Positions 33,324-41,649 of a stretch of 64,000 nt of DNA are shown here, piece by piece; position 1 is the stretch's first letter, and every line of letters starts with the position of its first letter. The translations under genes and the position numbers were made by a program. A model generated the notes under the pieces. The model saw only the letters and a list, made by a program, of their open reading frames with translations. It did not search any database and was not told where the DNA came from. Source of the stretch: Streptomyces sp. PT12 (lineage in GTDB: Bacteria > Actinomycetota > Actinomycetes > Streptomycetales > Streptomycetaceae); assembly GCF_003311645.1 (NCBI RefSeq), contig NZ_QEST01000023.1:107895-171894 (forward strand), in the 5' to 3' direction.

Positions 33324-34277
33324 TCAACAGCGGGAGGCACGTGGGGAGATGGCCCCTTCGGGCAGCAGCGCGTGAACACCCCACGTCTGATTGGCCACTT
33401 GGGTCACCCGCAGCTGCACCGCCGCGCTCGAGAGGGCCAGGGCAGCCGCGGGGGTGAGGCCGAGCAGCGCCGCGAGCCAGGTGACCATCGCCTCAAGCGC
33501 CTGCCCCGTCGCCTCGTTGAGGTCGGGGCTGAAACCGAATGTCACCCGGCCCGCCGGGGTCACCGCGTACGCGGTCGGCAGCGCGGGCTCGGGCACCAGG
33601 TCGAGCGTCAGCCGCGTCGTCATGCCGCACTCGATGGCCGTGCCCGACGCCTCGCCGTCGCCCTGCGCCGCGTGCCCGTCGCCGACGCACAGCAGCGCGC
33701 CGTTCACCGTCACCGGCAGGAACAGCGTTGATCCCGCGACGAGTTCGCGGCAGTCGATGTTCCCGCCGCCGAACACCCTCGGCGGCACCGTCGAGTGCTC
33801 GCCCGGCCCCGGCGGCGGCATGCCGATGACCCCGAGGAACGGGGCCAGCCGCACCGTGTGCCCGAACTGGTCGGTGCCGATGCCGCGTTCGGCGTCCAGC
33901 TCCCACAGCAGCCAGGTCGGGACCGAACCGACCAGGCCGAGGCGCCGGTTGACCGGGGTGTCGCGCCCGCCCGCCACGGTCCAGCCCCACGCGTCGGGCC
34001 GCAGCGCGTCGAGGCGCACGGCAAGTGCCATGCCAGGCGCGGCGCCCCGCACCTCCATCGGCCCGGCGAGGCAGTGCCCGCGGCGTTCCTCGATCAGGGT
34101 GGGGGCGGGCTCGCCCGGCGTGCGCTGCCGCTCCAGATGCCCCGAGGCGTCGAGGGAGCGGACCACGACCGAGTCCCCTGGAGCCAGGGAGAGCACCGGC
34201 GGCAGATCGGCGGAGAAGACGTCGGTCACCGTGTCGGGTGCCGGATCGAGGCGGTGCTCGACCAAGGCGGCGCTCAC
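33324..34277 (-). CDS. Acetamidase/formamidase family protein
   Basis: About 317 residues of the FmdA/AmdA family, which hydrolyses short amides. Typical elements are the N-terminal strand [46 protein letters not shown] and [12 protein letters not shown] with its conserved acidic and His residues. Start choice is uncertain: GTG 34277 gives a family-sized protein; the frame extends to GTG 34370. The product is cytosolic. It is convergent with the BTAD remnant and divergent from the Gfo/Idh gene. Formamide or acetamide as substrate is inferred from the family only. Confidence 0.8.
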   Translation of the reverse strand: MSAALVEHRLDPAPDTVTDVFSADLPPVLSLAPGDSVVVRSLDASGHLERQRTPGEPAPTLIEERRGHCLAGPMEVRGAAPGMALAVRLDALRPDAWGWTVAGGRDTPVNRRLGLVGSVPTWLLWELDAERGIGTDQFGHTVRLAPFLGVIGMPPPGPGEHSTVPPRVFGGGNIDCRELVAGSTLFLPVTVNGALLCVGDGHAAQGDGEASGTAIECGMTTRLTLDLVPEPALPTAYAVTPAGRVTFGFSPDLNEATGQALEAMVTWLAALLGLTPAAALALSSAAVQLRVTQVANQTWGVHALLPEGAISPRASRC

Positions 34278-34421
34278 CTTCCGTGCGGGCTCCGGCGCGC
34301 GCTGGGCGCGTGCGCTTCGGTGCGCGCCGGGGCCGAGGGGACATCCCGCACATCTTCCCTGGTCGGACACCCGTACGGAAGGGGCGTCTTGTCATCCGAT
34401 GTCGTGGGTAGGCTGCCCGCC

Positions 34422-35522
34422 GTGAGTGAGACCTCTCGGCCGATACGGTTCGGCCTCATCGGCAGCGGGCGGCGTTCGGAGTTCTTCGTGCGGCTGGCCC
34501 GCGCCCTGCCGGACCGGCTCTCGGTCACGGGCGTGGTGACCAGGACCGCCGAGCGCGGCGCCGAGGCGGAGGCGGCCTTCGGCGTTCCTTCGTACCGCAC
34601 CGCCGATGAGCTGGTGAACGCGCAGGGCGAGCGGCCCGAGTTCGTCATCCCGTCCGTCCCCTGGTCGGTGACCGCGTCCGCGACCGCCGAGCTGGTGCGC
34701 CTCGGCGTTCCGGTGCTGGCCGAGACCCCGCCCGCGGCCGACATCGAAGGGCTGCGCCGCATGTGGCGGGAGACCGGCGCGAGCGGGCTCGTCCAGGTCG
34801 CCGAGCAGTACCCGCTGATGCCGGGGCACGCGGCCAGGCTCGCCCTGCTCCGCGAGGGGGCGATCGGCGATGTCACCTCGGTGCAGCTGTCGTCCACGCA
34901 CCTCTACCATGCCGTTTCCCTCGTCCGGCACACGCTGGGCGTGGGCTTCGAGCCCGCGGAGGTCACGGCCCGTACGTTCACGGCGCCGCTCGCCGACCCG
35001 CTCTCGCCCGCGGGCTGGTCGGGGGACGCGACGCCCAAGGACGCCTCGACGACCCTCGCCATGATCGACTTCGGCGGCGGCCGGATGGGCCTGTACGACT
35101 TCACCGACAATCAGTGGTGGAATCCCCTGCGCGCCCGGCGCATGGTGGTGCGCGGGTCGCTCGGCGAGATCGTGGACGACACCGTTGTGCGCCTGGCCGA
35201 CCCGCGCACGCCCGTCGAGTCGCGGCTCATCCGGCGGCAGACGGGCACCGACCTCAACCTGGAGGGCCGCGAGCTGCACCACATCAGCTACGACGGCCGC
35301 GTGATCTACCGCAACGCGTATCTCGGGGGAGCGCTCTCCGAGGACGATCTGGCCGTGGTGGACCTGGTGTTCCGCATGGGCGCGTGGGTGCGCGGCGAGG
35401 GGCCGGAGCCGTATCCGCTGGCCTGGGGGTGCCAGGACCACCTCATCAGCCTGGCCATTGTCGAGGCGGCGCGCACGGGGGAGACGGTGACGACGAGGCG
35501 CGAGGCGTGGGCGCCGGAGTGA
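34422..35522 (+). CDS. Gfo/Idh/MocA-family oxidoreductase
   Basis: A 366-residue NAD(P)-dependent oxidoreductase. The Rossmann motif is FGLIGSGRRSEFF at the N-terminus (GxGxxx variant), followed by VLAETPPAADIEGLRRM, where the family usually has the EKP motif; here Lys is replaced (AETP). The C-terminal alpha/beta domain contains the substrate-facing sheet. The missing catalytic Lys is unusual for a classical sugar dehydrogenase. The start is GTG 34422. It is monocistronic and ends at a terminator shared with the convergent terD gene. Confidence 0.83.
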   Translation: MSETSRPIRFGLIGSGRRSEFFVRLARALPDRLSVTGVVTRTAERGAEAEAAFGVPSYRTADELVNAQGERPEFVIPSVPWSVTASATAELVRLGVPVLAETPPAADIEGLRRMWRETGASGLVQVAEQYPLMPGHAARLALLREGAIGDVTSVQLSSTHLYHAVSLVRHTLGVGFEPAEVTARTFTAPLADPLSPAGWSGDATPKDASTTLAMIDFGGGRMGLYDFTDNQWWNPLRARRMVVRGSLGEIVDDTVVRLADPRTPVESRLIRRQTGTDLNLEGRELHHISYDGRVIYRNAYLGGALSEDDLAVVDLVFRMGAWVRGEGPEPYPLAWGCQDHLISLAIVEAARTGETVTTRREAWAPE

Positions 35523-35566
35523 GCTCTTCCCCGCGCGCCGCCCCGACGCCTCCCGGCGGACCGCCG

Positions 35567-35630
35567 CCTCCCGCCGCCCCACCGCGGCTTGCCGCCCCAA
35601 CGGGGCTCGCCCGGCCCGGGCGGCGGGAGG
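35567..35630. terminator. Bidirectional 13-bp stem between convergent genes
   Basis: CCTCCCGCCGCCC at 35567-35579 pairs with GGGCGGCGGGAGG at 35618-35630 around a 38-base loop, located between the Gfo/Idh stop (35522) and the terD stop (35641). It can serve both strands. Confidence 0.55.
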
Positions 35631-35640
35631 TGCCGGGCGT

Positions 35641-36216
35641 TCAGATCGCGACGCCGAAGTCCCTGGCGATGCCCTCGAGCCCGGACGCGTAGCCCTGCCC
35701 CACCGCACGGAACTTCCAGTCCGCGCCGTTCCGGTACAGCTCGCCGAAGACCATGGCCGTCTCGGTCGCGGCGTCCTCGCTCAGGTCGTAGCGCGCGATC
35801 TCGGCGCCACCCGCCTGGTTGAGGACGCGGATGTAGGCGTTGCGGACCTGGCCGAAGTTCTGGCCGCGGTTCACGGCGTCGTAGACGGAGACCGCGAACA
35901 CGATCTTGTCGACGTCGACGGGCAGGCCCGCGAGGCCGACCTGGATCTGCTCGTCGTCGCCCACGCCCTCGCCCGTGCGGTTGTCGCCGAGGTGGACGAT
36001 TGTGCCGTCCGGGGTCTGCTTGTTGTTGAAGAAGATGAAGTGGCTGTCGGAGTACACGCGGCCCGTGGGGTTGACGGCGATCGCGCTGGCGTCGAGGTCG
36101 AAGTCCGCGCCGGTGGTGACGCGGACGTCCCAGCCCAGTCCGACGGTGACGGCGGTCAGGCCCGGCGCCTCCTTGGTGAGGGAGATGTTTCCGCCTTTGG
36201 ACAGGGATACGGCCAT
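35641..36216 (-). CDS. terD: TerD-family stress protein
   Basis: A 191-residue TerD protein (exact family length). [13 protein letters not shown] at the N-terminus, [12 protein letters not shown] and [19 protein letters not shown] carry the acidic residues that bind calcium in this family, and the C-terminus is [11 protein letters not shown]. TerD proteins are linked to tellurite resistance, phage inhibition and general stress signalling. ATG 36216 has AGGAGA upstream; the frame extends to 36273 without a start signal. The protein is separate from the ter-like cluster at 43.7-48.2 kb. Confidence 0.93.
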   Translation of the reverse strand: MAVSLSKGGNISLTKEAPGLTAVTVGLGWDVRVTTGADFDLDASAIAVNPTGRVYSDSHFIFFNNKQTPDGTIVHLGDNRTGEGVGDDEQIQVGLAGLPVDVDKIVFAVSVYDAVNRGQNFGQVRNAYIRVLNQAGGAEIARYDLSEDAATETAMVFGELYRNGADWKFRAVGQGYASGLEGIARDFGVAI

Positions 36217-36371
36217 GAGGTCTCCTTGGGCTCCGGGCGCCGGTCTTTCCCAGCGCCAAGCTCGACAGACCACGAATCTACGTCACCCGGGCGAACGGCG
36301 GCGTGGCCGGTACATCGACCGGCAAAACGGTCGACTCACCGTCCAACTCATCGCCCAACTCGCCGGGCGCG

Positions 36372-37157
36372 TCAGCCCGTTGCCCCGCCCAGGTCGCAGC
36401 GCTGCGGCGGCGCGCCCAGGGTGAGCGAGATGTGCCGGGCCGACTCCGCGACGGCCTCGCCGCAGGCCGCCATGGCCGAGGTGTCGGCGGGGTGGCTCAA
36501 CGCGGCCGCGCTGATCCCGCCGATCACCTGCCCCCCGTGGTCGAACACGGGCGCGCCGACGGCGATCACGCCGTCCTCGTTCTCCTCGTGGTCCTCCGCC
36601 CAGCCGCGCCGCCGCACCGCGTCCAACTCGGCGAGCAGCGCCTCGGGATCAGTGTGCGTCCGCGCGGTGCGCGCGGGCGTGCCCGCCCGCGCGAGCAGCG
36701 CGCGCGCCGTCTCCTCGGGCAGGGAAGCCAGGATCGCCTTGCCGACCGACGTGGAGTGCAGCGGCAGGCTCATCCCGACGCGCGACGCCAGGTGATAGGG
36801 GCGGTCGCCCTCCAACTTGGCCGCGTACACGGCCTCGTGGCCCGAGAGCAGCGCGAAGTGCACGGTCCACGACGTGCGTTTGCGCAGCTCGTCGAGCGCG
36901 GGCCGCACCTGCCCCGACAGATCGGCGGCGCGCTGGTGGCGGCCGATCAGCGTGAGGATCCTGGGGCCGCCCGCGTAACTCCCGTGGCTTGTCTGGCGGG
37001 CGAACCCCCGCTCGACCAGCGTCCGCAGGATCCGGTGCACGGTCGGCTTCGGCAGCCGCGTCGCCCGTGAGAGGCCCGCGATGCTGTCGTGCTCGGCCAG
37101 CGCCTCCAGGACATCCAGCGTCTTGTCGGCGGCCGTTCGCCGACCCTCCCCTGTCAT
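36372..37157 (-). CDS. IclR-family transcriptional regulator
   Basis: A 261-residue IclR protein: the N-terminal winged helix (TLDVLEALAEHDSIAGLSRATRLPKPTVHRILRTL) and the C-terminal effector domain with LPLHSTSVGKAILASLP and RRGWAEDHEENEDGVIAVGAPVFD. It should bind an operator as a dimer and respond to a small carboxylic or aromatic metabolite. A palindrome GTATTCC-n7-GGAATAC lies 120 bases upstream, between this gene and a truncated forward gene with an intact start, which was probably its target. Confidence 0.92.
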   Translation of the reverse strand: MTGEGRRTAADKTLDVLEALAEHDSIAGLSRATRLPKPTVHRILRTLVERGFARQTSHGSYAGGPRILTLIGRHQRAADLSGQVRPALDELRKRTSWTVHFALLSGHEAVYAAKLEGDRPYHLASRVGMSLPLHSTSVGKAILASLPEETARALLARAGTPARTARTHTDPEALLAELDAVRRRGWAEDHEENEDGVIAVGAPVFDHGGQVIGGISAAALSHPADTSAMAACGEAVAESARHISLTLGAPPQRCDLGGATG

Positions 37158-37275
37158 GCGCCCAGTTTAGGTGCCCGCTTTGGGGGCCCGCGCCCCACTT
37201 CTCTCGGAAACCTCGTGTGACCGGGTTCACAGCGGCCGGGGTGTGTGGCGGCATCGAACCCGCGAATGCGGAACG

Positions 37276-37296
37276 GTATTCCATCCCACGGAATAC
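37276..37296. promoter_or_regulatory. Probable IclR operator
   Basis: GTATTCC, a seven-base spacer and GGAATAC form an inverted repeat just upstream of GTG 37307 and divergent to the IclR gene. The position suits control of both genes. Confidence 0.55.
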
Positions 37297-37306
37297 AGGA
37301 GCGGAC

Positions 37307-37799
37307 GTGTCGGACGCGCGGAGCCCCTCCGAACGACTCGCCCAACCCGCCCAACTCAACGCTCTCGCCACGACGTTGCTCGGTCAACGTCGTCGGCGCG
37401 TTCCGCTGCGCCCGCGCCCTCGCCCCCGCCCTGCGCGCCTCCCGGGGCGCGATCGTGAACATCGCCTCCATCTCGGGCCACCGCGCCGGGGGTTCGTCCA
37501 TCGCCTACGGCGTCAGCAAGGCCGCCCTGCTGCAGCTCACCCGCAACCTCGCCAGCGCCCTCGCCCCCGAGGTTCGCGTCAACGCCCTCGCCCCCGGCAC
37601 CGTCGCCACCCGCTGGCAGACGGCCCTGCGCGGCGAAGAGCGCTTCGCCCGCCGCGCCCGCACGGAGCGCGCCACGGTCCCCCTCCGCACCACCGCGACC
37701 CCCGACCACATCGCGCAGGCCGTCCTCACCCTCCTGACGATGGACCTGGTCACCGGCGAGTCGCTGATCGTTGACGGGGGGAAGCACATTCGTTATTGA
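37307..37799 (+). pseudogene. Chimeric remnant: start of an unknown gene joined to the 3' half of an SDR gene
   Basis: A good start signal (AGGAG, then GTG 37307) begins a frame reading SDARSPSERLAQPAQLNALA. After about 25 codons homology switches to another frame, which encodes the C-terminal half of a short-chain dehydrogenase: VNVVGAFRCARALAPALRAS, IVNIASISGH, the catalytic Y-x-x-x-K as YGVSKAALLQL, VRVNALAPGTV, and the final LTMDLVTGESLIVDGGKHI. The NAD-binding GxxxGxG part is absent and the two parts are out of frame. A deletion must have fused them. No function is expected. Confidence 0.72.
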
Positions 37800-37875
37800 G
37801 CCGGTGCCCTCGTCGGAAACGCGAACGGCACCCGAGATGGGTGTTGTAACGATTCTTCGGTGGACGTGCTCGAAG

Positions 37876-38133
37876 TCAGGCCCGTATGGATCCTGATTCG
37901 GGGGCGCCTGTTCCGTTCCCCGCCTCCCACATCGGAATGTAGATACCCAGGATCTCGTGCATCAGAGTGTAGATTCCGGCGGCCATTGCCGTCGCATACG
38001 TCGTCCTCGGCGTCTGTCCACTGTCTCCCTGGCTCGATATGCCCTGGGATATCAGCATCGCGGCCACTGCCGATACGAGGGGCAGAACCGCGGCGGAGGC
38101 GGGCGCGAGGGGGCGGCTGCGGAAAGTTCGCAC
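37876..38133 (-). CDS. Small membrane protein downstream of the SARP gene
   Basis: An 85-residue product from GTG 38133. It has one clear membrane segment (ASAAVLPLVSAVAAMLI, about residues 12-28) after a basic N-terminus and a second weaker hydrophobic stretch (YATAMAAGIYTLMHEILGIYI). A longer frame to 38265 exists. The gene lies 220 bases downstream of the 1028-residue AfsR/SARP gene in the same orientation, an arrangement reminiscent of afsR-afsS, but the sequence is not AfsS-like. It may be a target of the regulator. I recognise no family. Confidence 0.55.
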   Translation of the reverse strand: MRTFRSRPLAPASAAVLPLVSAVAAMLISQGISSQGDSGQTPRTTYATAMAAGIYTLMHEILGIYIPMWEAGNGTGAPESGSIRA

Positions 38134-38354
38134 GGGAGTCTCTTTCTCGAACTGATGCACAAGCTTCGCTGATCCTAGACACCCCGCGCGCGATCCCAAA
38201 ATCTGGCTGAGGCGGAGAGTCCGGCGGCGCTTGGCTCGTGGATGTGCACCCGCTATTGGAGTCAATGTCCACTTTGTCCCGAAAGCGCGAGCGAACGCGC
38301 TCTAAGCGGCGGATCCTACCAGCTGAAGCGCGTCCCGAAAATCGCGTTCATGTC

Positions 38355-41300
38355 CTATTCCGAGTTGCGCGCGATGTGGTGTACTTCCGCCAGGAGTTCA
38401 CGGGCTTCCCGCTCCTCCTGGTGGGCCTGGCTCGCCCGGGCCACCGCCAGCGCGGCGCTCAGGTGCTGGGCCGCCGCGGTCGGGTTCCCCAGGCTGGCCT
38501 GGGCCTTTCCTGCGCCGATGAGGGCCCGCGTCTCCTCGGCCGTGGCCCCGATGAGCTGAGCCGTCTCCCCTGCGCGGCGATAGGTCTCGTGTGCGCGGTC
38601 GAATGCGCCGCGGTCGTGGTGAAGGGCCCCGATGCCGATGAGGGCATGCGCCGTGCTCTTCCTGTCGCCAAAGCTGCGGAAAGCCGTGAGGCATTCCTCG
38701 AACATGGCCAGCGCTCTGTCTTTTTCCTCGGCATCTTCCGAAGCGGCGAGGACGGAGGCCAGATTCGCCTGCACGATGACCTCGTCGAAAGAGGCGCCGC
38801 TGGCTCTCGCCAGAGCCAGCGCTCGCTCGAGCGGTGGCCGCGCCAGGTCCACTCGCCCTCGGTCCTGCTGAAGTGTGCCTATATTGTTGAGGGTTATGGT
38901 GAGATTGTGGTCGTCGCCCACGGCGGCAAAGTACTCGCTCACCTGCTGGAAGTGCTCCAGCGATTCCCGGTACCGATGAAGCGATGACAGAATGATCGCC
39001 ACATTGTTTTTGCAACGGGCCTGACCGCGCGTGTTCTTTCTCTCCGAGTGGAGGGCGATGGCCGATTCGTGGAGACGCAGTGCCTCGCGCAGGCGCCCGG
39101 TATGCCAGTCGATGACTCCGAGGCCGCGCAGTGCCTCCGCCTGGATTCCGCCCTCGTCGATCTCCTGGGCGATTCCGAGCGCTCGCCGATAGGCCGCCAC
39201 GGCCTCCTCGTACAGGCCGGTGTTCGCGTGTGTCGCGCCAAGGTCGAGCAGGGCCAGGCTCAACGCCCGGCGGTCGTCCGCCGCTTCCCAGTGCGCCACG
39301 GCGTGGTGGCGCATGGCGGCGGCGTCGATCCACCGGCCCTCGGCGTCGAGGAATCCCGCCAGCACATGGCCGAGCAGGGCCGACCAGACCGGAGGCAGGT
39401 GAGCGCGCGCGAACGCCTCCGTCGCCAGGAGATTCCCGCGCTCCCGCTGGAACCAGCCGTTCCAGTCGTTCGACGACGAAGCCGCCGATGTGCTCGGAAG
39501 GGCGATCCTGGGCCGACCGGGGTAGAGAGAACGATCCGCGAGGTCAGCGGCGTTGAGATAGAAATTGATCAGCCGGAGGATCGCGGCCTCGCGCACCTCT
39601 TCCGTCTCCTCGGCGGTGGCCAGGGTCCGCGCGTACTCGCCCACCAGATCATGGAAGTCATAGCGATTCGGAATCTGCTCACGCACAAGATTGCAGTGAA
39701 GTAAGTGATCGAGAAGGCGCTCGGTTTCGGCCAGTGGAAGACCGGTCAGCGCCGCGGCGGCCGGTGGGTCGAAATCATCCCCCGGATGCAACCCCAGCAG
39801 GCGGAACGCCGATTGTTGATCAGCGTGCAGCGCGAGGTAGCTCAGCCCGAACGCATTGGCGATTTCACGGTATCCGTCGTAAATCTGCGCCAATCTGCCC
39901 GAAGGTCGGGACAGTTGTTGCCTGAGCGTCGCGAGGTCCCAGGACCCGTGCGTGCTGAAACGTCCCGCCACCAGCTCCACCGCGAGGGGCAGATAGCCGC
40001 ACAGCTCGACCACGCGGGCCAGCTCGGCCGGATCGTCCGCGTCGCGCATCCGCTCCTCACCGGCGCAGGCCCGGAACAGCGCCGCCGCGTCGTCCGCGTC
40101 CATCACGTCGAGGGCGAGCGAGCGCACCCCGGGCAGCCCGGTGAGCCGTCGCCTGCTGGTGATGATCAGCAACGAGGGGCTCGTGTCGGGGAGCAGCGGC
40201 CTGACCTGGTCGGGCCCCGCGGCGTCGTCGAGAACGATCACCGAGCACCTGTCCGCCAGGATGGCCCGCCACAGGGCCGCGCGCTCCTCGGTGGACCGGG
40301 GGATGGCCTCGGGCGGAATGCCCAGCAGGCCGAGCAGATCGCCGAGCGCGGCGCCCGCGGTCAGTGGCTCCCTGTCGCTGCCGTCCCCCAGCAGGTTGAG
40401 GTACAGCCCCGCGTCGGGGAAGCGGTCGCCGAGCATGTGCGCGGCGTGGACGGCCAGGGATGTCTTGCCCACCCCCGCCATCCCGGATATGGACTCGAGG
40501 GCGACCACGCGCCCTCCGTCCCCCGCCGCCTCCAGGCGGCGCAACTCACGGACTCGGCCGATGAGTTCGGTGCGACGCGGGAGGTTGTTCCGCGGTGTCC
40601 GCGCGAGGGCCGGGCGGGGCGCGACCCGGGTGACCCCTCTGCCGGGCGGTCTCGGGAGCAGCCGCCCGACCGGCGTCCGGTTGAGGATCTGTTGATGTAT
40701 CTGCGTCAGGTGCTCGCCCGGCTCGCTCCCCAGGTCGTCGTGGAGCGTGCGCCGCACGGCCCGATAGGTGGCCAGGGCCTCGGCGTCGCGCCCGCACCCG
40801 TAGTAGGCGATCATCAGACGGGCCGCGAGCCGCTGGTCGTGCGGGTGCCGGGCGGTCAGCGCGGACAGTTCGGCGAGGCACTCGGCGAAGCGGCCGAGGC
40901 GCAGCTCGGCGGCGATGCGGGCCGAGGTGACCTGGTGCCTGGACTCCGCCAGGCTGGTGCGCACCTGCTCGGGCCACAGCCCCGGGAGCCCGGCCAACGC
41001 CTCGCCGTGCCACAGGCTCTCCGCCCCGCGGAATAAGTCCGCGGCCCCCTCGTCGTCCCCTTCGCCCTCGAGGCGGGTGGCCCGCGCGGCGAGGCGCTGG
41101 AAGCGGTGCCAGTCCACCTGGTCGGGATCCATCTCCAGCGTGTAGGTGTGGGCGTGCCCCCTGATGAACTGCGTGCGCGCCGCGGCCGGATTCCCCTCAT
41201 CCCGCTCGGCCTCGCGTAACGCGCGGCGGATTCGGGAGACATGCGAGTGGGCGTTCTCGCGCGGCCGGGCAGGCAGCGCGGTCGCTCCGTCCCAGAGGCG

Positions 41301-41441
41301 GTCGATCAACGTGGACAGTGCGACGGGGCGACCCACCTCGAGTGCGAGCGTCGCCATGACGATGCGTTCCTTGTCCGAGCGGAACGCCAGACGTTGCCCC
41401 CGTGATGCAAGCGTCACGGGGCCGAGCACCGCGACCTCCAC
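38355..41441 (-). CDS. AfsR/SARP-family regulator with NB-ARC ATPase and TPR repeats
   Basis: A 1028-residue regulator. Residues 1-100: OmpR-type winged helix (VAVLGPVTLASRGQRLAF...). Residues 105-255: bacterial transcriptional activation domain (VDWHRFQRLAARAT to LGSEPGEHLTQIHQQIL). Residues about 290-560: NB-ARC ATPase with Walker A GMAGVGKT at 320-327, Walker B VIVLDDAAG, and LPLAVELVAGRF. The rest is a TPR superhelix. AfsR-type proteins activate secondary-metabolite or morphological genes when phosphorylated or liganded. No biosynthetic cluster is adjacent, so the targets are unknown. It is divergent from the second STAND protein. Confidence 0.92.
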   Translation of the reverse strand: MEVAVLGPVTLASRGQRLAFRSDKERIVMATLALEVGRPVALSTLIDRLWDGATALPARPRENAHSHVSRIRRALREAERDEGNPAAARTQFIRGHAHTYTLEMDPDQVDWHRFQRLAARATRLEGEGDDEGAADLFRGAESLWHGEALAGLPGLWPEQVRTSLAESRHQVTSARIAAELRLGRFAECLAELSALTARHPHDQRLAARLMIAYYGCGRDAEALATYRAVRRTLHDDLGSEPGEHLTQIHQQILNRTPVGRLLPRPPGRGVTRVAPRPALARTPRNNLPRRTELIGRVRELRRLEAAGDGGRVVALESISGMAGVGKTSLAVHAAHMLGDRFPDAGLYLNLLGDGSDREPLTAGAALGDLLGLLGIPPEAIPRSTEERAALWRAILADRCSVIVLDDAAGPDQVRPLLPDTSPSLLIITSRRRLTGLPGVRSLALDVMDADDAAALFRACAGEERMRDADDPAELARVVELCGYLPLAVELVAGRFSTHGSWDLATLRQQLSRPSGRLAQIYDGYREIANAFGLSYLALHADQQSAFRLLGLHPGDDFDPPAAAALTGLPLAETERLLDHLLHCNLVREQIPNRYDFHDLVGEYARTLATAEETEEVREAAILRLINFYLNAADLADRSLYPGRPRIALPSTSAASSSNDWNGWFQRERGNLLATEAFARAHLPPVWSALLGHVLAGFLDAEGRWIDAAAMRHHAVAHWEAADDRRALSLALLDLGATHANTGLYEEAVAAYRRALGIAQEIDEGGIQAEALRGLGVIDWHTGRLREALRLHESAIALHSERKNTRGQARCKNNVAIILSSLHRYRESLEHFQQVSEYFAAVGDDHNLTITLNNIGTLQQDRGRVDLARPPLERALALARASGASFDEVIVQANLASVLAASEDAEEKDRALAMFEECLTAFRSFGDRKSTAHALIGIGALHHDRGAFDRAHETYRRAGETAQLIGATAEETRALIGAGKAQASLGNPTAAAQHLSAALAVARASQAHQEEREARELLAEVHHIARNSE

Positions 41442-41649
41442 CAGCCCTCCCCGGCCGGTCCGTCGTGCTTTGGCCCAAGGGTGACAGAGCCGTCGCGGGG
41501 GTGCCAGAGGGCATGGGGCGGCGGCGTTGGCCGATTTCGGGCCGCCGATCGCTCTTCTTGTTCTCGGTGTGATCCTGATGGGTAGGAAGAAGCGCAGCGC
41601 ACGTAGTCATGTGTGTCGACGGCACTGGCTCGGTCTGGGGGGATGGCCC

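Noticed and set aside
38284-38301. AGCGCG/CGCGCT inverted repeat as terminator of the SARP gene
   Set aside because: The 6-bp stem is too short to distinguish from chance in this base composition.
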